The position numbers were made by a program, and so were the translations under genes. Of a stretch of 64,000 nt of DNA, positions 34,227-42,177 are shown piece by piece. The notes under the pieces are model-generated. The model did no database searches. It was given only the letters and a program-made list of their open reading frames with translations, and was not told the DNA's origin. Source of the DNA: Pseudomonadales bacterium (GTDB lineage Bacteria; Pseudomonadota; Gammaproteobacteria; Pseudomonadales; UBA5862); the NCBI GenBank assembly GCA_024234215.1, contig JACKOQ010000005.1, forward strand, positions 173,266 through 237,265. Reading direction: 5' to 3'. Every line of letters begins with the position of its first letter. The first letter of the stretch is position 1.

Positions 34227-35072
34227 ATGCCCTACCGCTCCCTTCCGCCAATGACCGAAATCACCGCCAACGTCACCGCAGCGCTCAACGAAGACATCGG
34301 CAGCGGCGATCTGACCGCACAACTGATTCCTGCCACCCGGCAGGCCGAAGCCACCCTCCTCTGCCGCGATGCAGCCGTGGTGTGCGGTCGTCCCTGGGTC
34401 GATCGCTGTTTCGAACTGCTCGACCCCACAATCCGCATCGAATGGCTGGTTGAAGAGGGCGCCGAAGTGGCGCCCGACACCCTGCTCGCCCGTCTGCATG
34501 GACCGGCACGGGCACTGCTGACCGGGGAGCGCACTGCGCTCAACTTTCTGCAAACGCTCTCGGCGACCGCAACCCGCTCCCGACAATTTACCGATCTGGT
34601 GCGCGACTACCCGGTGCAACTGCTCGACACTCGCAAGACCCTGCCGGGCCTGCGACTGGCGCAGAAATATGCGGTGCGCTGTGGCGGTTGCCACAACCAT
34701 CGTCTGGGCCTGTACGACGCCTTTCTGATCAAGGAGAACCACATTGCCAGCCTGGGAAGCATCACCGCTGTCATCACCCAGGCGCGTGGCATCGCACCCA
34801 ATCGAAAGGTGGAGATCGAGGTGGAGAGTCTCGCGCAGTTGCAGGAGGCGATCGATGCGGGCGCCGACATCGTCATGCTCGACAACTTCAGCCTCGAACA
34901 GATGCACCAGGCCGTGCAACTCACTGCCGGGCGCCTCAAGCTCGAAGCCTCCGGTGGCATGACGGCCGAGCAGTTGCGTGCGGTTGCCGCGACCGGCGTC
35001 GACTACATTTCGCTGGGGACGCTGACCAAGGACATCAAGGCCATCGACCTCTCCATGCGGTTCACCCTCTAG
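34227..35072 (+). CDS. nadC: Nicotinate-nucleotide pyrophosphorylase (carboxylating)
   Basis: This 281-residue quinolinate phosphoribosyltransferase has EDIGSGDLTAQLIP near the N-terminus, LLDTRKTLPGLRLAQKYAVRCGGCHNHRLGLYDAFLIKENH (quinolinate and PRPP contacts) and the C-terminal barrel strands IEVEVESLAQLQEAIDAGADIVMLDN and LEASGGMTAEQLRAVAATGVDYISLGTLTKD. It makes nicotinate mononucleotide in NAD synthesis. ATG 34227 is used; ATG 34251 is a possible alternative. The nadC/ampDE/aceEF neighbourhood resembles that of E. coli. Confidence 0.96.
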   Translation: MPYRSLPPMTEITANVTAALNEDIGSGDLTAQLIPATRQAEATLLCRDAAVVCGRPWVDRCFELLDPTIRIEWLVEEGAEVAPDTLLARLHGPARALLTGERTALNFLQTLSATATRSRQFTDLVRDYPVQLLDTRKTLPGLRLAQKYAVRCGGCHNHRLGLYDAFLIKENHIASLGSITAVITQARGIAPNRKVEIEVESLAQLQEAIDAGADIVMLDNFSLEQMHQAVQLTAGRLKLEASGGMTAEQLRAVAATGVDYISLGTLTKDIKAIDLSMRFTL

Positions 35073-35143
35073 AAGGTTGTCGCTATACTGCGCCGCTGAC
35101 TTGGCCAGTTCACTCTTTTTGTCGCACAACAGGACCGTTATCC

Positions 35144-35674
35144 ATGAGTCTCAACACCCTCTGCGCCGGGCGCGACGTGCCCAATGAAGTCCACGTCATC
35201 ATCGAGATTCCCGCCCACAGCGGACCGGTCAAATATGAGGTGGACAAAGACTCCTCGGCACTCTTTGTCGACCGCTTCCTCTCGGCCCCGATGTTCTACC
35301 CCTGCAACTATGGCTACGTCCCGCAGACCCTCTGCGGCGACGGCGATCCGCTCGATGTGCTGGTGATCGCTCCCCACCCGCTGATCAGCGGCTCGGTGAT
35401 TCGCTGCCGTCCGATCGGCATGATGAAGATGGTCGACGAAGCGGGAGAAGACACCAAACTGATCGCAGTGCCGATTCACAAACTGACCCCGCTCTACGAC
35501 CATGTCGAGGAGATCGATCACGTCAGCCCGCAACTGATGGCGCAGATCGAGCATTTCTTCACCCACTACAAGGATCTCGAAACCGGCAAGTGGGTACGCA
35601 TCGATGGCTGGGGCAACAGCGCCGAAGCCCGTGCCGAGATTCTCCAGTCGATCGAAAACTACAAAACCGCCTGA
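35144..35674 (+). CDS. ppa: Inorganic pyrophosphatase
   Basis: This family I soluble pyrophosphatase (176 residues) has the active-site signature DGDPLDVLVIAPHPL and the metal and phosphate residues in KYEVDKDSSALFVDRFL and YPCNYGYVPQTLCGDGDP. It hydrolyses PPi to two phosphates, pulling biosynthetic reactions such as NadC's forward. It starts 71 bases after nadC and ends at a strong terminator. Confidence 0.97.
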   Translation: MSLNTLCAGRDVPNEVHVIIEIPAHSGPVKYEVDKDSSALFVDRFLSAPMFYPCNYGYVPQTLCGDGDPLDVLVIAPHPLISGSVIRCRPIGMMKMVDEAGEDTKLIAVPIHKLTPLYDHVEEIDHVSPQLMAQIEHFFTHYKDLETGKWVRIDGWGNSAEARAEILQSIENYKTA

Positions 35675-35685
35675 TCACGCTTCGA

Positions 35686-35724
35686 AAAAAGCCAGCGCTG
35701 CCCTCATGGCGGCGCTGGCTTTTT
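35686..35724 (+). terminator. Rho-independent terminator after ppa
   Basis: The stem AAAAAGCCAGCGC / GCGCTGGCTTTTT with a loop of about 12 bases is followed by T residues on both strands, so it could serve both ppa (plus) and the converging SDR gene (minus). Confidence 0.88.
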
Positions 35725-35764
35725 CATTGGCCACCCGGCATGGAGCGAGCCTGACTGCCTGCTG

Positions 35765-36529
35765 CTACTGCGCGGTATAGCCGCCATCGATCACCAGTTC
35801 ACTGCCGGTCATGAAGCTCGACTCATCCGAGGCGAGGTAGAGCACACCCCAGGCGATGTCGAGCGGTGCGCCGAGCCGGCCGATCGGATGCAGGGAAACC
35901 AGATGTTGCCGCACCAATTCGGCATGTTCGCCCTGCATCGCCCGTTCGACCATCGGTGTCAGGATGTAACCGGGATGGACCGAGTTGACGCGAATGCCGT
36001 AACCCGCCTTGGCACAGTGGAGCGCCGCCGACTTGGTGAGCAGTCGCACACCGCCCTTGCTGGCGTTGTAGGCGGCCAGATTGGGGTCGCCGACCAGCCC
36101 TTCGATCGATGAGATGTTGATGATCGAACCACCCCGCCCCTTCATCGCCCGAATGGCATGCTTGGTGCCAAGAAATACCGCATCGAGGTTGATGCTCATC
36201 AGGTGACGCCACTGCTCGAGTGTCGCCTCTTCGGCATTGCCGCCGACGCCGATGCCGGCATTGTTGACGACCACATCGAGCCTGCCGAAGCGGCCGAGCG
36301 TCGCGGACATTACCGCCTCCCACTCTGATTCATTGCGGACATCCTGGCGCAGAAACTGCGCCTCGCCACCGGCGGCAACGATCTCGTCCGCCACCGCCTG
36401 ACCATCGCCCTCGTTGAGATCGGTCACCACCACCTTGGCCCCCTGCTGGGCCAGCAGCAACGCCTGCGCCTTGCCGAGCCCCGAGGCGCCGCCGGAAATC
36501 AGCGCCACCTTGCCTGCCACTCGATTCAT
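35765..36529 (-). CDS. Short-chain dehydrogenase/reductase
   Basis: This classical SDR of 254 residues has the cofactor motif ISGGASGLGKAQ (residues 11-22), NNAGIGVGG, catalytic Ser in INISSIEGLVGDP and YNASKGG with the Tyr-Lys pair. VVTDLNEGD after the second strand suggests preference for NAD(H). The closest look is to cyclic-alcohol or hydroxysteroid dehydrogenases, but the substrate is not decided by sequence. ATG 36529 is favoured over a GTG three codons upstream. It diverges from the dienelactone hydrolase-like gene. Confidence 0.9.
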   Translation of the reverse strand: MNRVAGKVALISGGASGLGKAQALLLAQQGAKVVVTDLNEGDGQAVADEIVAAGGEAQFLRQDVRNESEWEAVMSATLGRFGRLDVVVNNAGIGVGGNAEEATLEQWRHLMSINLDAVFLGTKHAIRAMKGRGGSIINISSIEGLVGDPNLAAYNASKGGVRLLTKSAALHCAKAGYGIRVNSVHPGYILTPMVERAMQGEHAELVRQHLVSLHPIGRLGAPLDIAWGVLYLASDESSFMTGSELVIDGGYTAQ

Positions 36530-36656
36530 TCTGCTCACTCCTGTTGGTTGTCATGGTCCTGTCGGACAACGCGCCCAGCATAACGCAGCGGTCCGCTTTC
36601 TTTTACAATCGGACCGGTTTCGATCGAACAACCTCTATCATCCAAGGAGAGCGACC

Positions 36657-37337
36657 ATGTCGGGCACGATCATCGAATTCAGCACCGCGGCCGGCGGCAA
36701 CTGCCAAGGTTATCTGAGCATTCCCGCAGCCGGTAAAGGCCCGGCAGTCATCGTCATTCAGGAGTGGTGGGGGTTGGTCGACCACATCAAACAGGTGGCC
36801 GACCGTTTCGCCGAGGCCGGCTTTGTCGCACTGGCACCCGATCTCTACCATGGCGTCCGAGCCCGCCAGCCCGACGAAGCCGGACGGCTGATGATGGCGC
36901 TCAACATCGACGGGGCCGCCAGCGACCTGAGCGGCGCGGCCGATTTTCTGCTCGAACACCCTGCCGTCACCAGCCGCAAGGTCGGCACTGTCGGTTTCTG
37001 TCTGGGCGGCCAGCTCTCGCTGATGGCCGCCTGTGTCGACACGCGGATTGGTGCCTGTGTCGACTATTACGGCGTTCATCCGCAGATTCAGCCCGATTTC
37101 AGCAAGTTGGCGAGCCCGGTGCTCGGCTTTTTCGGCGGTCTGGATGGCTTTGTCACACCCGACGCGGTCAGCGCACTCGAGCAGCAGATCCGCCAAGCCG
37201 GCAAGTCGGTGGAGTTTCATGTCTATCCGGATGCCGATCATGCCTTCTTCAATGACAGCCGGCCCGAGGTCTACCACCGGGCCCATGCCGAAGAGAGCTG
37301 GAAGCGGATGCTGGCGTTCTTTCACGCCAACCTGTAA
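36657..37337 (+). CDS. Dienelactone hydrolase family protein
   Basis: This 226-residue alpha/beta hydrolase has the dienelactone hydrolase catalytic set: Glu36 (IQEWWGL), nucleophile Cys115 (VGFCLGG), Asp164 (GLDGFVTP) and His195 (DADHAFFND). Such enzymes open dienelactones in chlorocatechol pathways or act as general carboxylesterases. AAGGAGAG precedes ATG 36657. No aromatic ring-cleavage genes are adjacent, so the natural substrate is open. Confidence 0.92.
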   Translation: MSGTIIEFSTAAGGNCQGYLSIPAAGKGPAVIVIQEWWGLVDHIKQVADRFAEAGFVALAPDLYHGVRARQPDEAGRLMMALNIDGAASDLSGAADFLLEHPAVTSRKVGTVGFCLGGQLSLMAACVDTRIGACVDYYGVHPQIQPDFSKLASPVLGFFGGLDGFVTPDAVSALEQQIRQAGKSVEFHVYPDADHAFFNDSRPEVYHRAHAEESWKRMLAFFHANL

Positions 37338-37339
37338 CG

Positions 37340-38236
37340 CTAGGGCGCGGAGGAGTAGCTGTTGCGAAAACGCCAGGTGCGAATGATCTGCAACACATCG
37401 GTTTCGCGGCTCAGCTCGGGTGGAAAGGGGGCAAAGGGCTCGGCCAGCCGGACGATGCGCACCGCCGCCTCATCGAGCAGCGGATGGCCGGAGGACTCAA
37501 TGATCTGGATTCGATCGACCGAGCCATCGGGCAGCAGCCGCACCATCATGCGCAAACTGCCATAAATCTGCTGATCCCGCGCCTGCTGCGGATAGTTGAG
37601 GTTGCCGACCCGCTCGATCTTTTGCCGCCAGGCTTCGAGGTAGTAGGCATCGACCGACGACTGGGTCGAGGCGGCGCTGATGGTACGCACCCGCGGCCGA
37701 CGTGCCTTGACCTGCTGCTGGCGGTCGAGCTCTGCCTCCAGACTGGCAATCTCGATGCTGCGCTCGAGCAGGGTCGAATCCTGCGCCGGAGCGGCCACCT
37801 CGGGCGTCGGTTCGGCGCGTTGCGGCACGGGCTTGGCAGTCTGGCTGGCGCGGGACACCGCCGGCGGTACACTCCTGGGCCTGGGCTGTGGCCGTGCTGG
37901 CGCCTGTTCGCTCTGGCTCAGTTGCTGTCGCGGACTCTGGGTGGTGGCTGGTTTGGGGCTGGTGAGGCGCTGTGCCTGCTCAGCCTCACCACTGCCCTGT
38001 TGATGCACCGGCGCGATGAAGTCGGCCTTGGGCGGTGGCCTGGCGCTCGCCTGCGTCGCCAGTGTCACCTCGATGGTCGGCTGGCTCTCGGGCGGTGGCT
38101 TGAGGTTGGCCTTGAAGCTGATCCCCAGCAGCAACACACCATGAATCGCCAGCGCCAGAAAGAGCGTGAAACCCAAACGATCGAGATCGGAGACCGCCGC
38201 CCCCCTCACCGCTGGCGAATCAGCCACGGCAGACAA
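37340..38236 (-). CDS. TonB-family protein (TonB3-like)
   Basis: This 298-residue protein has a short cytoplasmic N-terminus, one transmembrane helix (LGFTLFLALAIHGVLLLGISF), a long Pro/Gln/Ala-rich periplasmic spacer and a C-terminal TonB domain (YPQQARDQQIYGSLRMMVRLLPDGSVDRIQIIESSGHPLLDEAA). It lies directly after gshB, matching the Pseudomonas tonB3-gshB-pilG order, where TonB3 is needed for type IV pilus assembly. The apparent start is TTG at 38236, 2 bases past the gshB stop; GTG at 38227 is an alternative. Confidence 0.88.
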   Translation of the reverse strand: MSAVADSPAVRGAAVSDLDRLGFTLFLALAIHGVLLLGISFKANLKPPPESQPTIEVTLATQASARPPPKADFIAPVHQQGSGEAEQAQRLTSPKPATTQSPRQQLSQSEQAPARPQPRPRSVPPAVSRASQTAKPVPQRAEPTPEVAAPAQDSTLLERSIEIASLEAELDRQQQVKARRPRVRTISAASTQSSVDAYYLEAWRQKIERVGNLNYPQQARDQQIYGSLRMMVRLLPDGSVDRIQIIESSGHPLLDEAAVRIVRLAEPFAPFPPELSRETDVLQIIRTWRFRNSYSSAP

Positions 38237-38238
38237 TG

Positions 38239-39195
38239 TCAGCGTCCGAGCCGCCGGGCGATTGCATCCATCAACTGTCCGGCGATGTCGATCGAGAACT
38301 GGTTCTGCAATTCGCGAATGCAGGTGGGGCTGGTGACGTTGATCTCGGTCAGGCAGTCACCGATCACATCGATGCCGACGAAGATCAAGCCCCGCTCCCG
38401 CAGGGCGGGACCAAGCTGGGCGCAAATCCAGCGGTCACGGCTGGTCAAGGGTCGGCCTTCGCCAGTCCCGCCGGCCGCAAGGTTGCCACGGCTCTCACCC
38501 GGTGCCGGAATGCGCGCCAGCGCGTAGGGCACCGGCTCGCCATCGATCAGCAGGATGCGTTTGTCGCCATTGCGAATCTCGGGCAGGTAGCGCTGCGCCA
38601 TGATGTAACGCTGACCATGGTGGGTCAGGGTTTCGAGAATGACCGAGACATTGGGATCCTCGGGCGTCAGCCGAAAGACCGATGCGCCACCCATCCCCTC
38701 CAGCGGCTTGACGATGATGTCGCCATGGTGGCGGTGGAAATCGCGAATCTGCCCCGCCTGCCGGCTGACCAGCGTCGGCGGACCCAGTTCGGGGAAGGTG
38801 GCGGCAAACATCTTCTCATTGCAGTCGCGCAGCGACTGCGGCCGGTTGACCACCAGCACCCCTTCGCGCTCGGCCTGTTCGAGCAGGTAGGTGGTGTAGA
38901 TGTATTCGGTGTCGAACGGCGGATCCTTGCGCATCAGGATCGCATCGAAGCGCGAAAGCGGGCCCTGTTGCGGCTCACCGCGGCTGAACCAGCGCTGCGG
39001 GTCGCGAAACACCTCGAGCGGACGGCTGGACGCCATTGCCCGCCCTTCGGTCAGACAGAGGTCTTTCTGCTCCATGTAGTGCAGCCGCCAGCCGCGCTCC
39101 TGTGCTGCCCACAGCATGGCCAGGGTGCTGTCTTTCTTGTAGCTGACGGCCTCGATCGGGTCCATGACCACGCCAATCTCAAGGGGTTTGGGCAT
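38239..39195 (-). CDS. gshB: Glutathione synthetase
   Basis: This ATP-grasp enzyme of 318 residues joins gamma-glutamylcysteine and glycine. Recognisable blocks are MDPIEAVSYKKDSTLAMLWAAQERGW at the N-terminus, MRKDPPFDTEYIYTTYLLE, DIIVKPLEGMGGASVFR for ATP binding and ERGLIFVGIDVIGDCLTEINVTSPTCIRELQ near the C-terminus. ATG 39195 (MPKPLEIGVVMDP) is the standard start. It is divergent from pilG. Confidence 0.97.
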   Translation of the reverse strand: MPKPLEIGVVMDPIEAVSYKKDSTLAMLWAAQERGWRLHYMEQKDLCLTEGRAMASSRPLEVFRDPQRWFSRGEPQQGPLSRFDAILMRKDPPFDTEYIYTTYLLEQAEREGVLVVNRPQSLRDCNEKMFAATFPELGPPTLVSRQAGQIRDFHRHHGDIIVKPLEGMGGASVFRLTPEDPNVSVILETLTHHGQRYIMAQRYLPEIRNGDKRILLIDGEPVPYALARIPAPGESRGNLAAGGTGEGRPLTSRDRWICAQLGPALRERGLIFVGIDVIGDCLTEINVTSPTCIRELQNQFSIDIAGQLMDAIARRLGR

Positions 39196-39440
39196 GCTGC
39201 TCTCAGTGAAAATGAAAATGAAGTTGAACAAGGAAGAAAAGGCACGCGGTTAACTTACCCGGCCAGCTCCATTGCAGCAAGAGGCGCAGTGTCGCGCCAT
39301 CTCCGCCGGAAAGTGCGATCCAGGTCGCTCTTCTGCACACTGCCGCTGGCGACACCAGGGGGCAGCGCTAGGATTAACTCTGAGGGCGATGACAGGGCGC
39401 CCGATCACGAACTCTCCGCAGTCAAATCGAGTGCACGCCA

Positions 39441-39830
39441 ATGGATGAAAGCAATTTTTCTGGCCTCAAGGTGATGGTGATCGACGACAGCAAGACCATC
39501 CGCCGCACCGCCGAAAGCCTGCTGGCCAAGGTGGGTTGCGAGGTGATCACCGCCACCGACGGCTTCGAAGCGCTGGCGAAAATCGCCGACGGCCGCCCCG
39601 ACATCATCTTTGTCGATGTGATGATGCCGCGTCTGGATGGCTATCAGACCTGCGCGCTGATCAAGAACAACCGCGAGTTCCGCGCCACGCCGGTGATCAT
39701 GCTGTCGAGCAAGGATGGCCTGTTCGACAAGGCCAAGGGCCGCATCGTCGGCTCGGATGAGTACCTGACCAAGCCCTTCAGCAAGGAGGAGCTGATGGGT
39801 GCAATCGAACAACACGTCGTGCGGCACTGA
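39441..39830 (+). CDS. pilG: Twitching motility response regulator PilG
   Basis: This single-domain receiver of 129 residues has acidic Asp15/Asp16, phospho-acceptor Asp59 (IIFVDVMMPRLDGYQT) and Lys111 (YLTKPFS). It is highly similar in wording to PilG of pseudomonads (GLKVMVIDDSKTIRRTAE). PilG is one of two CheY-like outputs of the Chp system and promotes pilus extension and cAMP signalling. It opens the pil-chp operon; pilH follows 11 bases later. Confidence 0.95.
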   Translation: MDESNFSGLKVMVIDDSKTIRRTAESLLAKVGCEVITATDGFEALAKIADGRPDIIFVDVMMPRLDGYQTCALIKNNREFRATPVIMLSSKDGLFDKAKGRIVGSDEYLTKPFSKEELMGAIEQHVVRH

Positions 39831-39841
39831 AGGAGCGCAAC

Positions 39842-40255
39842 ATGGGTGCTTTGGCTTATCGTCCCTCGGGCAATGACCAGTCGGCCATCGCAGCGCGGGT
39901 TCTGATCGTCGACGACTCTCCCACCGAAACTCTGGCCATCTCGACCATGCTGCGGCGGCACGGCTATCAGGTCTTGGCCGCCACCTCCGGCGAGGAGGGC
40001 ATCGAGACTGCCCGCCGTGAGCAGCCCGATCTGGTGCTGATGGATGTGGTGATGCCGGGAATCAGCGGTTTTCAGGCCACCCGTCAGCTGACGCGTGAAC
40101 AGGCAACCGGCCACATTCCGGTGGTGATCATCAGCACCAAGGACCAACCCACCGACCGGGTGTGGGGATTGCGTCAGGGTGCGCGGGAGTATCTCTGCAA
40201 GCCGGTGCTCGAACAGCGGCTGTTGCAGACCATCGAGCAGATTCTGACCCATTGA
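39842..40255 (+). CDS. pilH: Twitching motility response regulator PilH
   Basis: This 137-residue receiver has acceptor Asp68 (LVLMDVVMPGISGFQATRQL), VLIVDDSPTET at the first acidic site and YLCKP at the conserved Lys. It carries about 15 extra N-terminal residues compared with classical PilH. PilH opposes PilG by acting as the main phosphate sink or retraction signal. The next gene is close or overlapping (ATGA near 40252 if the earlier pilI start is used). Confidence 0.93.
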   Translation: MGALAYRPSGNDQSAIAARVLIVDDSPTETLAISTMLRRHGYQVLAATSGEEGIETARREQPDLVLMDVVMPGISGFQATRQLTREQATGHIPVVIISTKDQPTDRVWGLRQGAREYLCKPVLEQRLLQTIEQILTH

Positions 40256-40272
40256 TGACAGGAGCAGGCGCC

Positions 40273-40821
40273 ATGCATCCACCCGCCGATCCAGCCGATC
40301 TGCTGCTCGACATCGAGCGGCGCTGCCAGCGACATGCCGCCGCACTGCCGCAGCCGACCCGCCCGGAACGCACCATCGACACCGGCATCGGTTTTCTGTT
40401 CGCCGGCCTCGAAATGGTGGCGGCCATGAGTGAGATCAGCGAAATTCTGGCGGTGCCACGCCTCTCCAAGGTGCCTGGTGTCAAGCCCTGGGTCTGCGGC
40501 ATTGCCAATCTGCGCGGCCGGCTGTTGCCGATCTATGACATCGATCTGCTCTGTGGTCACGAACGCGATCGCACGGTGCAGCAACGCGAACAGCGCGTGT
40601 TGGTGACCGAATGCAGTGGCCAATACAGCGGTTTCATGGTCAGCAGGATCTTCGGCATGAAACCGATGGATCCGGACCGCTTCGAATCGAACACGCCCGC
40701 CGCACCCAGCGTGCTCTCCTCCTGCATTGAAGGGTTTTACCGCAATGGTGAACAGACGTGGCTGCGCCTGAGTCTGCACCGGCTGGCCGCTGCACCAGCC
40801 CTGCAACAGCTCGCCCGCTGA
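40273..40821 (+). CDS. pilI: CheW-like coupling protein PilI
   Basis: This 182-residue CheW-domain protein has the motifs VAAMSEISEILAVPRLSKVPGVKPWVCGIANLRGRLLPIYDIDLLCG and VLVTECSGQYSGFMVSRIFGMKPM. It links PilJ to the ChpA kinase. ATG 40273 has GGAG nine bases upstream; an ATG at 40255 that overlaps the pilH stop is also possible. Its position between pilH and pilJ is the conserved one. Confidence 0.92.
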   Translation: MHPPADPADLLLDIERRCQRHAAALPQPTRPERTIDTGIGFLFAGLEMVAAMSEISEILAVPRLSKVPGVKPWVCGIANLRGRLLPIYDIDLLCGHERDRTVQQREQRVLVTECSGQYSGFMVSRIFGMKPMDPDRFESNTPAAPSVLSSCIEGFYRNGEQTWLRLSLHRLAAAPALQQLAR

Positions 40822-40880
40822 GCGGTCGCCCTCCTCTTCCACGCACCGCGCGCCCGTCACTCTTGAACTAGACTCGATTC

Positions 40881-42164
40881 ATGATCAACCCGTTCCCACC
40901 AGCGAGCATCGTCATGTCCAATTCAGCCTCCAACCCCATCTCCTCTGGATCGACGTGGACGGTGACGGCGCCACTGCTGCTCTGCGCCCTGTCGATCGTG
41001 CTGCTGCTGGGCAACACCCTGTTGCCGGAAAGCCCGATTCCACCGCTCGGCAGTCTGCTGCTCGGCGCAGGCGGCCTGCTGACGCTGCTCTGGGCAGCGC
41101 TGGCGATGCGGCGCGCGCACAGCCGGCAACTGCAACACAGTGCCGCCATCGAACAGCAGAATCAGGAGGCCATCCTGCGTCTGCTGGATGAACTCGAAGG
41201 GCTGTCGCGGGGTGATCTGACCACCCAGGTCACGGTCTCCGAAGCCTTTACCGGCGCCATCGCCGATTCGATCAACTTCACCATCGAGCAGCTGCGGCAA
41301 CTGGTCATTTCGATTCATGCCGCCTCCAGGGAGATCCTGCAGGGCAGCGAAAACTCCCACGCCACCGCCCTGCAACTGGCCGAGGCTGCCCAGCGACAGG
41401 CCAGCGAGATCGGCACGGCTTCGGCCTCGATCAGCCAGATCGCCACCAGCATCGAACAGGTCTCGAGCCATGCCGCCGAATCGAGTCAGGTGGCGGAACG
41501 TTCGGTCACCATCGCCAACTCTGGTGCCGAGGCGGTGACCCGCACCATCCATGGCATGACGATGATCCGCGAGCAGATTCAGAGCTCGGCCAAACGCGTC
41601 AAGCGGCTGGGCGAAAGTTCGCAGGAGATCGGTGATTTTCTGGCACTGATCAACGACATCGCCGATCAGACCAACATCCTTGCCCTCAACGCCGCCATTC
41701 AGGCATCGATGGCCGGCGAAGCGGGCCGCGGCTTTGCCGTGGTCGCCGACGAGGTGCAGCGGCTGGCGGAGCGTTCCAGCGCCGCCACCCGCCAGATCGA
41801 GGCCTTGGTCCGGACCATCCAGAGCGACACCAACGAAGCGGTGCTGTCGATGGAAGAGACCACCAGCGAGGTGGTGCGGGGCAGTCAATTGGCCCAGGAG
41901 GCGGGCGTGGCGCTGGACGGCATCAAGGAGGTGTCAGCCAGTCTGGCACAACTGATCAGTCACATCTCGCGCGCCGCCCAGAGTCAATCCTGCTCTGCCA
42001 CCGAAGTGGCCAGAACCATGGGATCGATTCAGGAGATCACCACCCAGACCGCGGCCGGTGCTGCTGCGTCGGGCAATGCAGTCGGCGACCTCTCGGCACT
42101 GGCCCACCGTCTGCGCCAGTCGGTGGATGGCTTCACCCTGCCTGCCGCCCCGTCCAACCGCTGA
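40881..42164 (+). CDS. pilJ: PilJ-type methyl-accepting chemotaxis protein lacking a periplasmic sensor domain
   Basis: This protein of about 427 residues has two membrane helices (residues 28-47 and 57-77) separated by only about ten residues (LPESPIPPLG). A HAMP-like stretch and a full cytoplasmic signalling domain with hairpin tip ALINDIADQTNILALNAAIQASMAGEAGRGFAVVADEVQRLAERS follow. PilJ of P. aeruginosa is about 680 residues with a large periplasmic PilJ-type domain, missing here. The signalling tip and position between pilI and chpA still support the name. ATG 40914 is an alternative start. Confidence 0.88.
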   Translation: MINPFPPASIVMSNSASNPISSGSTWTVTAPLLLCALSIVLLLGNTLLPESPIPPLGSLLLGAGGLLTLLWAALAMRRAHSRQLQHSAAIEQQNQEAILRLLDELEGLSRGDLTTQVTVSEAFTGAIADSINFTIEQLRQLVISIHAASREILQGSENSHATALQLAEAAQRQASEIGTASASISQIATSIEQVSSHAAESSQVAERSVTIANSGAEAVTRTIHGMTMIREQIQSSAKRVKRLGESSQEIGDFLALINDIADQTNILALNAAIQASMAGEAGRGFAVVADEVQRLAERSSAATRQIEALVRTIQSDTNEAVLSMEETTSEVVRGSQLAQEAGVALDGIKEVSASLAQLISHISRAAQSQSCSATEVARTMGSIQEITTQTAAGAAASGNAVGDLSALAHRLRQSVDGFTLPAAPSNR

Positions 42165-42177
42165 TGAGGAGCGCCTG

